Shown here piece by piece: positions 18,131-26,025 of a stretch of DNA of 64,000 nt; the first letter of the stretch is position 1; the number at the start of each line of letters is the position of its first letter. Both the position numbers and the translations under genes were made by a program. The stretch spans positions 806,001 through 870,000 of the forward strand of contig NZ_JBEVTG010000001.1 of assembly GCF_040513375.1 (NCBI RefSeq), given 5' to 3'. Under the pieces are notes generated by a model, which was not told the DNA's origin, did no database searches, and worked only from the letters and a program-made list of their open reading frames with translations. This stretch comes from Flagellimonas_B algarum (GTDB lineage Bacteria; Bacteroidota; Bacteroidia; Flavobacteriales; Flavobacteriaceae).

Positions 18131-18445
18131 ATGAAGACCATAACCCTTACCCTTAAGAAAATCGATGCCTTGAAATGGGGCATGATCGCCGGTGCGCTTT
18201 ACGCCTTATTATCGTTGATCATTATCGTTCCCATGTTTTTGTTCATTTCTTTGATCGGGGCGGCTGCCGATTTCGAAAATGCCGGTTTAGGTATTTTGGG
18301 TACTGGGGTCTTTATGCTTTTTATGCCGATCCTGTACGGTGTGATCGGGTTCATCATCGGATGGATCGGAGCCATGCTGTTCAATTTTATATTAGGAAGG
18401 ACCAGTGGCCTTGACATGGTCTTTGACAAAAAAGAAGAAATATAG
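18131..18445 (+). CDS. Uncharacterised two-helix membrane protein inside the sdh operon
   Basis: 104 residues from ATG 18131, 4 nt after sdhA and 2 nt before sdhB. A short amphipathic N-terminus (MKTITLTLKKIDALKWG) precedes membrane helices at about 16-42 and 55-88, with a Gly-rich second helix (GVIGFIIGWIGAMLFNFILG) and a charged tail (FDKKEEI). The layout loosely resembles DUF3566-type small membrane proteins. No haem-ligand histidine is present, so it is not a second SDH anchor by that criterion. Spacing implies translation in step with sdhA and sdhB; an assembly or stabilising role is inference only. Confidence 0.75.
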   Translation: MKTITLTLKKIDALKWGMIAGALYALLSLIIIVPMFLFISLIGAAADFENAGLGILGTGVFMLFMPILYGVIGFIIGWIGAMLFNFILGRTSGLDMVFDKKEEI

Positions 18446-18447
18446 CT

Positions 18448-19194
18448 ATGAAATTGTATTTGAAAATATGGCGACAGGCCAATGCCGGAGCCAAAGGAAA
18501 AATGGTCGATTATACCCTTGACGGGGTCGAGAGCGATATGTCGTTCTTGGAAATGCTCGACATTTTGAACGAAGAATTGATTTCAAAAGGGGAAGAACCC
18601 GTAGAATTCGACCACGATTGTCGTGAAGGGATATGTGGTACCTGTTCGTTGATGATCAACGGAAGGCCCCACGGACCGGATTCGCGCATCACCGTGTGCC
18701 AATTGCACATGAGAAGCTTTAACGATGGTGACGAGATCGTGATTGAACCATGGCGGGCCACGGCTTTTCCAGTCATCAAGGACCTTATCGTCGATCGTAG
18801 TTCTTTCGATCGGATCCAACAAGCCGGAGGGTACATTTCGGTGAACACCTCAGGAAGACCGGTCGATGCCAACGCCATACCGATTGAAAAGGAAATGGCC
18901 GACAAGTCTTTCAACGCTGCGACCTGCATCGGGTGCGGTGCGTGTGTGGCCGCGTGTAAAAATGCCAGTGCCATGTTGTTCACCTCAGCCAAGGTCTCAC
19001 AATTCGCCCTGTTGCCACAAGGTCAGGTCGAGGCCGCCGAAAGGGTACAGAACATGGTGCGCCAAATGGACTTGGAAGGTTTCGGAAACTGCACCAATAC
19101 CGGGGCTTGCGAAGTTGAATGCCCGAAAGGCATCTCCTTGGAGAACATCGCGCGTATGAACCGCGAGTTCCTATCCGCCTCCTTCAAAGGATAA
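18448..19194 (+). CDS. sdhB: Succinate dehydrogenase/fumarate reductase iron-sulfur subunit
   Basis: 248 residues. The N-terminal plant-type ferredoxin domain carries the [2Fe-2S] cysteines in CREGICGTCSLMING plus ITVCQL. The C-terminal domain carries the [4Fe-4S]/[3Fe-4S] cysteines in CIGCGACVAACKNA and CTNTGACEVECPKGIS. Transfers electrons from SdhA to the membrane subunit. Last gene of the operon; an intrinsic terminator follows 25 nt after the stop. Confidence 0.96.
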   Translation: MKLYLKIWRQANAGAKGKMVDYTLDGVESDMSFLEMLDILNEELISKGEEPVEFDHDCREGICGTCSLMINGRPHGPDSRITVCQLHMRSFNDGDEIVIEPWRATAFPVIKDLIVDRSSFDRIQQAGGYISVNTSGRPVDANAIPIEKEMADKSFNAATCIGCGACVAACKNASAMLFTSAKVSQFALLPQGQVEAAERVQNMVRQMDLEGFGNCTNTGACEVECPKGISLENIARMNREFLSASFKG

Positions 19195-19218
19195 CCGCTT
19201 AGCGATTTAAAGTATACC

Positions 19219-19242
19219 AACCCGCCCATTGGCGGGTTTTTT
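19219..19242 (+). terminator. Terminator of the sdh operon
   Basis: Perfect 8-bp stem AACCCGCC/GGCGGGTT with a CATT loop, followed by a run of T residues (19237-19242). Confidence 0.9.
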
Positions 19243-19244
19243 CA

Positions 19245-19278
19245 TTTGGGGCCATATCGAAAATTTGAACTAATTTTA
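19245..19278 (+). promoter_or_regulatory. Putative promoter of the 19297 gene
   Basis: TTTG (19245-19248), 22 nt, then TAATTTTA (19271-19278), one mismatch from TAnnTTTG; the ATG follows 18 nt later. It starts directly after the sdh terminator. Confidence 0.4.
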
Positions 19279-19296
19279 AGGAAACTCCCCCACGCT

Positions 19297-19947
19297 ATGA
19301 ACTATTGGCATACCTTTTTGTGCTGTATACTTACTTCGTATTTGGCAGCCCAGATCGATTCAGGTTCCGTTATGGGACTTCCGACCGGTACCTTGGCAGA
19401 AATCACGGCCATTACCGGGGCAGCTGAGGGCGACTTGGCCTATGCGACCGACACCAATAGGATCTATGTCTTTGACGGGACGACGTGGACCGAGCAATAC
19501 AACCAATCCTCTTCGGCATATTTCGGGCAATTCATCATCACCGGTACCGGTACCATCACGATTTCCGGAATTCCGTTTCAACCGTCGCAGATCAGTTTTG
19601 TGGGTCATGCCAATGTGGAGGTCTTGAACTTGAATTCTGACAATGCCGTCGGCAACAACAATTCCGGTTTGGCGAATTCTTTTGGTACGGCCAACGGTTT
19701 TGCACGCGACGATGCCGGCAGCATCGTGCAACAGACCATTTATCTTGGGGGGTCGGGAAACTCCATCAACGATATCTCACGCTATGCCTCGAGTAGTCAT
19801 TGCCTGGGTATTCGCTATGGCAACCAGAACGGCAACCTGCTCGGTTTGACCACCATGGTCTTGACCTCCTTTACGGTTGACGGCTTTACCCTGAACGTCG
19901 ACAACCATGCCGACGATGTGGTCGTGCTCTTCCATGCCTATGACTAA
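19297..19947 (+). CDS. Secreted hypothetical protein, probably cell-surface
   Basis: 216 residues from ATG 19297, with a short signal peptide (MNYWHTFLCCILTSYLAAQ). Immediately after it comes LAEITAITGAAEGDLAYATD followed by TNRIYVFDGTTWTEQ, a motif seen at the start of many flavobacterial surface and fibre-like proteins. The rest is rich in Asn, Ser, Gly and Thr with beta-strand character (GTGTITISGIPFQPSQISF, NLNSDNAVGNNNSGLAN). No enzymatic motif is visible and I do not recognise a family with certainty. Confidence 0.65.
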   Translation: MNYWHTFLCCILTSYLAAQIDSGSVMGLPTGTLAEITAITGAAEGDLAYATDTNRIYVFDGTTWTEQYNQSSSAYFGQFIITGTGTITISGIPFQPSQISFVGHANVEVLNLNSDNAVGNNNSGLANSFGTANGFARDDAGSIVQQTIYLGGSGNSINDISRYASSSHCLGIRYGNQNGNLLGLTTMVLTSFTVDGFTLNVDNHADDVVVLFHAYD

Positions 19948-19996
19948 GGACCCTTTCGTTTTGATTTTCTGAACTAGGCGGGGTATCTTGTGGTTT

Positions 19997-20479
19997 ATGG
20001 GAACGTCTTACGAACAAGAACGGATCAAAGTACCCCGCTTCAACGAAGCCGCGGGTTTTTACACCACGCCCGAACGTTCGAAGATCATGGGCAAGATCCG
20101 CGGTAAGAACACCCAGCCCGAATTGGAATTTCGCAAAGCACTATGGCAAGCCGGGTATCGCTATCGCATCGACTATAAAAAACTGATCGGACGCCCCGAT
20201 ATCGCCTTGAACCGCTACAAGACCGTGATCTTTATCGATGGGGAATTCTGGCACGGCCACGATTGGGAACGGCGCAAGGCCAAATTGAAACGCAATCGGG
20301 AGTTTTGGATCGCTAAGATCGAACGCAATATGCAACGCGACCGTGAGGTCAACCAAGCCTTGCAAGAACTGGGGTATACCGTTTTCCGGTTCTGGGACAA
20401 GGAAATCAAAAAAGAACTCGACCGCTGCCTACGGCAGGTACTCGACCATTTAGATACACTACAACAACATGCCGATTGA
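19997..20479 (+). CDS. Vsr-like very-short-patch-repair endonuclease
   Basis: 160 residues from ATG 19997 (a TTG three codons earlier is possible). Matches the Vsr fold: TPERSKIMGKIRGKNTQPEL, then the catalytic-type GRPDIAL, VIFIDGEFWHGHDW, and EFWIAKIERNMQRDREVNQA followed by LQELGY. E. coli Vsr nicks 5' of T:G mismatches left by deamination of Dcm-methylated C. Two features differ: no DNA methyltransferase is nearby, and the Cys that binds structural zinc in E. coli (GCFWHHHHC) is replaced here (GEFWHGHDW). Its last 11 nt overlap the aminotransferase gene, so they are co-translated. Confidence 0.85.
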   Translation: MGTSYEQERIKVPRFNEAAGFYTTPERSKIMGKIRGKNTQPELEFRKALWQAGYRYRIDYKKLIGRPDIALNRYKTVIFIDGEFWHGHDWERRKAKLKRNREFWIAKIERNMQRDREVNQALQELGYTVFRFWDKEIKKELDRCLRQVLDHLDTLQQHAD

Positions 20480-21617
20480 ATCGAAACTGCCCCAAGTGGG
20501 TACGACCATCTTTACCGTTATGGGCCAAATGGCCCATGAACATGGGGCCGTCAATCTCTCGCAGGGGTTCCCGAATTTCGAGGTGGCCCCACAGCTGCTG
20601 CAACTGGTCGACCAGGCTCAAAAAGAAGGCTACAACCAATACGCCCCCATGCAGGGCATCTATTCGCTGCGCGAATGCATTGCCGAAAAAATGGAAGTAC
20701 TATATGGAGCCGATTATGATCCCGCAACCGAGGTCACGGTGACCGCCGGAGCGACCCAAGCACTCTTTACGGCCATCTCAGCCTTCGTGCACCCGGGTGA
20801 TGAGGTGATCGTCTTCAAACCGGCCTATGACAGTTACGAGCCGGCCATCGAACTCTATGGTGGGATCTGTGTATCCTTACAATTGGTCGGAAAGGAGTAC
20901 CGCATCGATTGGGATGCGTTTAAGCAAGTACTCGGGCCCAAAACCCGGATGGTCATCATCAATACCCCGCACAACCCCTCAGGAAGCATCTTGACCTCCA
21001 GCGATCTGGAGACCCTGCAACGCCTTTTACGTGACACCGATGTCTTGGTGTTGAGCGATGAAGTCTATGAGCATATCGTCTTTGACGGGCAGTCGCATGA
21101 AAGTGTGGCCAAATACGACGACCTGCGGGCCCGAAGCCTGATCTGTGCCTCGTTCGGCAAGACCTTTCATGTGACCGGTTGGAAAATGGGCTACTGCCTC
21201 GCCCCCAAAGCCCTGATGCAAGAGTTTCAAAAGGTGCACCAATACAATGTGTTCTGTGTCAACCACCCGGTGCAGCGGGCGTTGGCAACCTATCTTAAGA
21301 CCCCGGAACACTATTTGGGGCTGTCTGCCTTTTACCAAGAGAAACGCGATTACTTTTTACAGGCCATCGAAGGCTCCCGCTTTGGATACACCCCGGCCCA
21401 AGGCACCTATTTTCAGTTGTTGGAGTATTCGGAGGTCACCGACGAGGGCGATGTCGCCTTTGCCGAACGCCTGGTGAAAGAAAACGGGTTGGCCAGCATC
21501 CCCGTTTCGGTCTTTAATGTCGATGGGTTGGATCTTAAGCAACTCCGCTTTTGTTTTGCCAAGACCCAAGCGACCTTGGATCGGGCGGCTGAAATTTTAA
21601 ATGGGATATCCTCTTAG
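20469..21617 (+). CDS. PLP-dependent methionine aminotransferase (YbdL/KAT-II-like)
   Basis: 382 residues, fold type I class I/II aminotransferase. Visible are the N-terminal HEHGAVNLSQGFPNFEVAP, the PLP-contact TAGATQALFTAI, NTPHNPSGSIL, LSDEVYEHIVFD, the Schiff-base lysine in ASFGKTFHVTGWKMGYCLAP, and the C-terminal substrate arginine in LKQLRFCFAK. Close relatives transaminate methionine, glutamine and kynurenine. Start ATG 20469 lies inside the end of the Vsr-like gene. Confidence 0.92.
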   Translation: MPIESKLPQVGTTIFTVMGQMAHEHGAVNLSQGFPNFEVAPQLLQLVDQAQKEGYNQYAPMQGIYSLRECIAEKMEVLYGADYDPATEVTVTAGATQALFTAISAFVHPGDEVIVFKPAYDSYEPAIELYGGICVSLQLVGKEYRIDWDAFKQVLGPKTRMVIINTPHNPSGSILTSSDLETLQRLLRDTDVLVLSDEVYEHIVFDGQSHESVAKYDDLRARSLICASFGKTFHVTGWKMGYCLAPKALMQEFQKVHQYNVFCVNHPVQRALATYLKTPEHYLGLSAFYQEKRDYFLQAIEGSRFGYTPAQGTYFQLLEYSEVTDEGDVAFAERLVKENGLASIPVSVFNVDGLDLKQLRFCFAKTQATLDRAAEILNGISS

Positions 21618-21630
21618 GGCAATTCCCCAT

Positions 21631-22155
21631 TCACATTTGAACGATTAACCTTTCGTTTAATTTAAGGCGTTTGAAAAAACGCAAAAGTGCTTCAAAATCG
21701 AAGCCGTTACCAATAAATCCAATTTCGTGATCTGTGGTGGTCAAAGTTAAGGTCGCTTCCTCTATTGCATATTGTCGTTTACTCAAACCAAAATAACGGG
21801 CACGTAAGAGCGGCACCCCAAATTTCAAAAGCAACCACATGGGGTAGAACCGAATCGGATTCACACTCTCAGTTCCACGAATTAGTTCAACTTTGGTAAT
21901 AAGAATAAATGGAATTACCAGCTGCTTGGTGTTATTCGAATAATTGGCATGCACAATGATACCCTTGGGCCGATACTCAAAATTACATCTAGAATCGATT
22001 GGAAAGGATGGCGATGAATCAGATCTGCCCTGCCATTTTTTTAGAAATACTGATGGACTCCCTGTACGTTCAGGTTTATACCATACCTGTTTAATTGGCG
22101 GCCCAACAAGCTGATCAACTTCTCGTTTACTTAGGTTACCTACTTTAAAGGACAT
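21631..22155 (-). CDS. Hypothetical protein, possible membrane-associated PH-like protein
   Basis: 174 residues, not recognised. N-terminal half is polar (KREVDQLVGPPIKQVWYKP); the middle reads as alternating strands (GIIVHANYSNNTKQLVIPF, ILITKVELIRGTESVNPIRF), then an aromatic/hydrophobic stretch (YPMWLLLKFGVPLLRARYFG) and a final helix (DFEALLRFFKRLKLNERLIV). The strand pattern with I-x-K-V-E-L-I-R-G could be a PH-like barrel; this is a guess. A/T content appears higher than in the flanking genes, fitting recent acquisition. It lies just downstream of the CI-like regulator on the same strand, 39 nt away. Confidence 0.5.
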   Translation of the reverse strand: MSFKVGNLSKREVDQLVGPPIKQVWYKPERTGSPSVFLKKWQGRSDSSPSFPIDSRCNFEYRPKGIIVHANYSNNTKQLVIPFILITKVELIRGTESVNPIRFYPMWLLLKFGVPLLRARYFGLSKRQYAIEEATLTLTTTDHEIGFIGNGFDFEALLRFFKRLKLNERLIVQM

Positions 22156-22194
22156 TTGTTTCAGGTGGTTTCAATGGTAAATGCCGATTGAGTA

Positions 22195-22923
22195 TCACAG
22201 TTGCTTACGAACAAGAACGAATACTTCATTGATCTGTTCAAAAGGAATCGAAAAATCCTGATACTCGGGAGCCCTATTCAAATTGCGACACTGCACCACT
22301 TGCTTTTCCATATCGATTTGCATTAGCGCCCTGCAAATGATTCGTTCTTGTAGCACAAGAATCAAGGGCTCGGCTTGGTGATCGGCCCCGAATTGTACCC
22401 ATTCCTCAAAGGAGACTTTTCTTCCCAAAACCAAGCTGCCATTGGGGATGGCGTTTTTGGTCTTATCGTCCATAGCGTCCCCTCCGATTTCAAAAGCAAG
22501 GTGCAATCCATCCCCCACAAAATCCAAAAGAAAGCCGTTTTGAAATAGCTCTTGTATGAAGGCCGTTTTGTCTATGGCCTGCAGATACCGTTGTTGCTCT
22601 TCCAACAATAATACAGGGGCCATGACCATGACCTTTCCGTTGGCAATAGGATAACCAATGGTCCCATTCTTGGCAAAGACTTTCTTACTCAAATAAGGAC
22701 TCGCTTCCTCATTGACCTCATGGATATAGAGTTCAGCGATACTCATTCCAAAATAGTCGGCGATCTTCGTTAGGTTCTTGTTCGGGATATTCGCATCCTT
22801 CTTTTCATACAATTGGATGGTACGTAAACTAACTTCGATAGCCTCGGCCAAATCCGTTTGGCTGATTTGCTTTTTTTGTCGCAGTCGCTTAATAATATAC
22901 ACGAATATTGTATTATTATGCAA
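22195..22923 (-). CDS. CI/LexA-like XRE repressor with degenerate S24 domain
   Basis: 242 residues if started at TTG 22923; a GTG at 22902 starting just before YIIKRLRQKK is an equal candidate, and no ATG is available. Residues ~10-70 are an XRE helix-turn-helix (KKQISQTDLAEAIEVSLRTI, QLYEKKDANIPNKNLTKIAD). The C-terminal ~130 residues match the S24 peptidase fold (GDGLHLAFEIGGDAMDD, AIPNGSLVLGRKV), but the nucleophile of the GDSM motif is Ala here and the general-base Lys region reads IICRALMQ. Self-cleavage as in LexA or CI therefore looks impossible; the domain may only dimerise or bind ligand. Divergent from the 23047 gene. Confidence 0.82.
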   Translation of the reverse strand: MHNNTIFVYIIKRLRQKKQISQTDLAEAIEVSLRTIQLYEKKDANIPNKNLTKIADYFGMSIAELYIHEVNEEASPYLSKKVFAKNGTIGYPIANGKVMVMAPVLLLEEQQRYLQAIDKTAFIQELFQNGFLLDFVGDGLHLAFEIGGDAMDDKTKNAIPNGSLVLGRKVSFEEWVQFGADHQAEPLILVLQERIICRALMQIDMEKQVVQCRNLNRAPEYQDFSIPFEQINEVFVLVRKQL

Positions 22924-22929
22924 ATATTT

Positions 22930-22984
22930 TACATATATGTACTATACCTGTTGTAATAATTAGCATATCTGTAATTCAGTTACA
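22930..22984. promoter_or_regulatory. Candidate operator cluster between the divergent regulators
   Basis: TACATATATGTA (22930-22941) is a perfect 12-bp palindrome next to the repressor start, and TGTAATTCAGTTACA (22970-22984) is a second inverted repeat with 5-bp arms; a further TGTAA occurs at 22952-22956. Such paired palindromes between a repressor and a divergent small gene are what an operator would look like. Binding is not shown. Confidence 0.4.
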
Positions 22985-23046
22985 AGCAAATATAGAAAAA
23001 GCTACTCCCATCGAAATACTGTTGAACCACTAATTCTCAAAATCCA

Positions 23047-23367
23047 ATGAAATCAGCAAAGAAGTATGGACTCGTCTTACAGCACGACGCCTTGTTTCAA
23101 AACGAGGCCTATGGCAAACCGATCAGTGAACGGCTTTCGAACCTGTTGCGACGCAATACCAGTAAAAATGATTTTGCCAATGTCGCCTTGCGCAGCAATG
23201 TGAGTTTCTCGACCATACGCGATGTCGTCTACCGCACCAACAGCCTGACCAAGGGCAATGCCAAGGCCATCGCCCTTTTGCTGCATGCCGCTTTCGAAAA
23301 CTCGATCGCCGCACGCCTTCAGGCCGAGGCCGATGCGCTTTTTCTCGAAGATATGATGGGCCTGTAA
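23047..23367 (+). CDS. Small Cro-like helix-turn-helix protein (putative)
   Basis: 106 residues, basic N-terminus, no signal peptide. The central segment FANVALRSNVSFSTIRDVVY followed by RTNSLTKGNAKAIALLLHAA has the spacing of an XRE/LacI-type helix-turn-helix (short helix, turn, S-F-S-T-I-R recognition helix, then a supporting helix). I infer a DNA-binding protein; nothing else identifies it. Divergent from the CI-like repressor across a 123-nt intergenic region with palindromes, and convergent with the serine hydrolase (5-nt gap). Confidence 0.55.
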   Translation: MKSAKKYGLVLQHDALFQNEAYGKPISERLSNLLRRNTSKNDFANVALRSNVSFSTIRDVVYRTNSLTKGNAKAIALLLHAAFENSIAARLQAEADALFLEDMMGL

Positions 23368-23372
23368 GCGGC

Positions 23373-24521
23373 TTACCGTAGGGCCTGGGTCACCAGCCCC
23401 ATGAATTCACCGATTTTATTGGGTTCTAACCAACGGGTGACCACCACCAACCCATTGTTGGGGTCGACCACGATGAAATTGCCCCCGAAACCGGCAGCGT
23501 AGAATAAGTTCTCGGCAAGACCGTCCCAATGGCGGGATCCCTTTTGGTTCAACCACCACATATACCCGTAATTGGCATTGGGGGTCGATGGTGTCAAAGC
23601 CTTTTCGATCCAGGCTTCGCTGAGTAGGCGTTCGCCCTTCCACACGCCCTTGTTCAAAAAAAGCAGTCCGAATCGGGCCATGTCTTCAGCACTGATAAAG
23701 ATCCCTGCTCCAGAATGGCCACCGCCGGTCACCGACTTCATTTGAAGGCCGTCGATCTCGGTCCAGGCGTGGTCGTATCCGAACCAACGCCAGGTCGTCG
23801 AAGCGCCTATGGGATCCATGAGGTGTTTTTTCAAGACTTGGGGCAAAGGCTGACGCCAAAGATGTGTCAATGAATAGGCCAATACATTGACGCGTACGTC
23901 ATTATACTCCATCACCGTACCTGGTTCTTTGAGCTCACGAAACTTCCAATCGTCGAGGCTGCCCTCTCGCGGTGGCCGGTCGGCCCAGTCTTTGATACCC
24001 CACAACGACCCCGACCAATCGGAATTCTGTTGGAGCAAATGCGCCCAGCTGATCTTTTCATTATGCGGCCCGCGAAAGGTACCGTCCCAAATCGTTTGGA
24101 CGACCTTGGCCTCGGGGTCGGGTAACAATCGGCGATCGAAGGCCAACCCGGCCACGGTCGATAAAAAGCTCTTGGTCACACTAAAGGTCATATCGACCCG
24201 CTTGGTATCGCCCCAGCTTGCGACCACATAGCCGTTCTTCAAGATCATACCCGCCGGGCCACCCCGCTTTTTGGTGGGGCCCAATAGTTCATGAAAGGGT
24301 TCGCGTTCGAACCCCTTGATGATGGCAAGCCGCAGATCGCGACTGCCTGAATACTCATTCTCTTTTGCGAATTGTACGGCTTTCAGCAACCGATCGGCAT
24401 TAAAGGCCGCTTCTTGACCGTTCGGCCAGTCGGCTCCACGTTCAGGAAAGTGCATGTCTTGGGCTTGGAGTCCGCTGGCCATTAGCAAGAGCATCCAAAT
24501 GGAGGCAAGTATTCTTTTCAT
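23373..24521 (-). CDS. Exported serine hydrolase, beta-lactamase family (class C-like)
   Basis: 382 residues from ATG 24521 with a signal peptide (MKRILASIWMLLLMASGLQA). The S-x-x-K motif is Ser114-Val-Thr-Lys117 (TFSVTKSFLSTVAG), the Y-x-N element is probably MEYNDVRVN, and GGGHSGAGIFISAEDMARFG follows as in family S12/EstB proteins. Members are D-Ala-D-Ala peptidases, esterases or amidases; the substrate cannot be read from sequence. Starts 1 nt after the acetyltransferase stop, so the two genes are one transcription unit. Confidence 0.87.
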   Translation of the reverse strand: MKRILASIWMLLLMASGLQAQDMHFPERGADWPNGQEAAFNADRLLKAVQFAKENEYSGSRDLRLAIIKGFEREPFHELLGPTKKRGGPAGMILKNGYVVASWGDTKRVDMTFSVTKSFLSTVAGLAFDRRLLPDPEAKVVQTIWDGTFRGPHNEKISWAHLLQQNSDWSGSLWGIKDWADRPPREGSLDDWKFRELKEPGTVMEYNDVRVNVLAYSLTHLWRQPLPQVLKKHLMDPIGASTTWRWFGYDHAWTEIDGLQMKSVTGGGHSGAGIFISAEDMARFGLLFLNKGVWKGERLLSEAWIEKALTPSTPNANYGYMWWLNQKGSRHWDGLAENLFYAAGFGGNFIVVDPNNGLVVVTRWLEPNKIGEFMGLVTQALR

Positions 24522-24522
24522 C

Positions 24523-25038
24523 TTATAGTGTTTTGCGCATGAGCCAATCGGTCTGTTCGTCAGCACCGATCAGGTAAGGGTGGGTGCCGAATTTCTCAAA
24601 GCCATGGCGCTCATAAAAACGGATCGCTTTAAGATTGCGTTCCCACACCCCTAACCAAAGATATCGCTTTGATCGGGCTTTGGCAATGTCCAACGCCTGT
24701 TGTAACAGGTACTGCCCGATCTTTCGGTTTTGGAATTCGGGCAAGACGTAAATCCGTTCGAGTTCCATGCCCTCCGGTTCCCGCAGTTCCGACTGCGCAT
24801 CGAAAGCGTTCAACTTCATATACCCTACCAAGCCATCGGCCCCATGGCAGAAATAAAAATCGGTATGGGTTTGGGTGAGTTCGTCGGCCAGGGTTTCTTT
24901 TGAAAAGGCCGTGGTCAAATAGGCAGCAAAGTCATCGGCGTCATTTTGCGCTTCAAATGCCGCCTTGAAGGTGGCACGCGATACCTTGACCAAGAGGTCA
25001 ACATCATTGAGGGTGCAGGCTTCGAGTCTTAAGGACAT
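24523..25038 (-). CDS. GNAT family N-acetyltransferase
   Basis: 171 residues, cytoplasmic. The acetyl-CoA site is visible as LERIYVLPEFQNRKIGQYLL (R/Q-x-x-G-x-G/A-like loop: QNRKIG) followed by LQQALDIAKARSKRYLWLGV and NLKAIRFYERHGFEKFGTHP, the usual beta6-alpha4 ending. Substrate unknown; relatives act on amino acids, polyamines or antibiotics. First gene of a pair with the serine hydrolase. Confidence 0.9.
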   Translation of the reverse strand: MSLRLEACTLNDVDLLVKVSRATFKAAFEAQNDADDFAAYLTTAFSKETLADELTQTHTDFYFCHGADGLVGYMKLNAFDAQSELREPEGMELERIYVLPEFQNRKIGQYLLQQALDIAKARSKRYLWLGVWERNLKAIRFYERHGFEKFGTHPYLIGADEQTDWLMRKTL

Positions 25039-25052
25039 GCCTAAAAATAGCG

Positions 25053-25087
25053 CAAAAAAAAACGGGACCGCATTGGCAATCCCGTTT
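25053..25087 (-). terminator. Terminator of the 35-residue ORF
   Basis: On the minus strand AAACGGGA ... TCCCGTTT forms an 8-bp stem with a 12-nt loop, followed by a T run (A run 25053-25060 on the plus strand). It lies 28 nt past the stop of the small ORF and before the GNAT gene. Confidence 0.75.
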
Positions 25088-25115
25088 AATCTTGTTGAGT
25101 AGTTGTTGGTCTGTC

Positions 25116-25223
25116 TTATAACATAAAGAGCTTTTTGACCAATCTGGTGAAACCGCTGAAAAAATCAGAGCGGTAGACCTGTATTTCTTCTTCTACAGGT
25201 GCTTGGTTAAATTCGGTGACCAT
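25116..25223 (-). CDS. Putative 35-residue small protein
   Basis: The reading frame runs from ATG 25223 to TAA 25116 and would encode MVTEFNQAPVEEEIQVYRSD followed by FFSGFTRLVKKLFML: an acidic N-terminal half and an amphipathic, basic-aromatic C-terminal helix that could lie on the membrane. The own terminator immediately downstream and the clear coding look of the peptide support a real gene; no ribosome-binding site stands out. I do not recognise the family. Confidence 0.5.
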   Translation of the reverse strand: MVTEFNQAPVEEEIQVYRSDFFSGFTRLVKKLFML

Positions 25224-25371
25224 GGTACAAAAATTAGTAGGTTAATTTCACGAAAAATTTACACTTATCAAAACTATCAAACGATAATCTTACCGCAAAA
25301 ATTGTGTTGTCAAACCCACTGATGTTGTGGCAAGTAGAACACTTGGTCTATTTTTTAACAAAATCGGGGCC

Positions 25372-26025
25372 CTATATCACCATTTCAGGGGTGTTCGCGC
25401 CCACTACCAAATCGCCTTCGGTGGCCGCTTCGATTTCGGCAACGGTGATCCCGGGAGCACGTTCCAAAAGGTGGAATTTTCCATCTTTGACCTCAAGAAC
25501 GGCCATGTTGGTCACGATCTTTTTTACACAACCGACCCCGGTCAGCGGCAAACTACACTGCTTTAATAACTTTGACTGCCCGGCCTTGTTGGTGTGCATC
25601 ATGGCTACGATGATGTTTTCGGCAGAGGCGACCAGGTCCATGGCCCCCCCCATGCCCTTGACCATTTTACCGGGTATTTTCCAATTGGCGATATCGCCGT
25701 TCTCGGCGACTTCCATCGCCCCCAATATGGTCAGGTCGACATGTCGCCCCCTGATCATCGAAAAGCTCAGGGCCGAGTCGAAAAATGAGGCCCCGGGCAA
25801 GGTAGTGATGGTCTGCTTGCCGGCATTGATGATGTCGGCATCTTCTTCACCTTCAAATGGAAAAGGCCCCATGCCGAGCACCCCGTTCTCACTTTGAAAT
25901 TCGACACTGATATCATCACGGACGAAATTGGCCACCAAGGTGGGGATCCCGATACCGAGGTTGACATAATACCCGTCTTGTACTTCTTGGGCGATGCGCT
26001 TCGCGATTCCGTTTTTATCAAGCAT
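25372..26025 (-). CDS. scoB: 3-oxoacid CoA-transferase subunit B
   Basis: 217 residues. Contains YYVNLGIGIPTLVANFV and the catalytic glutamate motif SENG (FQSENGVLGMGPFPF), plus GGAMDLVASAENIIVAMMH, typical of class I CoA-transferase beta subunits that move CoA from succinyl-CoA to acetoacetate. Start overlaps the stop of the 26025-26366 gene by one base (TAATG). Together with scoA it forms an interrupted two-subunit enzyme operon. Confidence 0.93.
   Translation of the reverse strand: MLDKNGIAKRIAQEVQDGYYVNLGIGIPTLVANFVRDDISVEFQSENGVLGMGPFPFEGEEDADIINAGKQTITTLPGASFFDSALSFSMIRGRHVDLTILGAMEVAENGDIANWKIPGKMVKGMGGAMDLVASAENIIVAMMHTNKAGQSKLLKQCSLPLTGVGCVKKIVTNMAVLEVKDGKFHLLERAPGITVAEIEAATEGDLVVGANTPEMVI

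Noticed and set aside
25304..25897. 197-codon plus-strand frame opposite scoB
   Set aside because: Antisense to a clear CoA-transferase subunit; the translation has no domain and no promoter precedes it.
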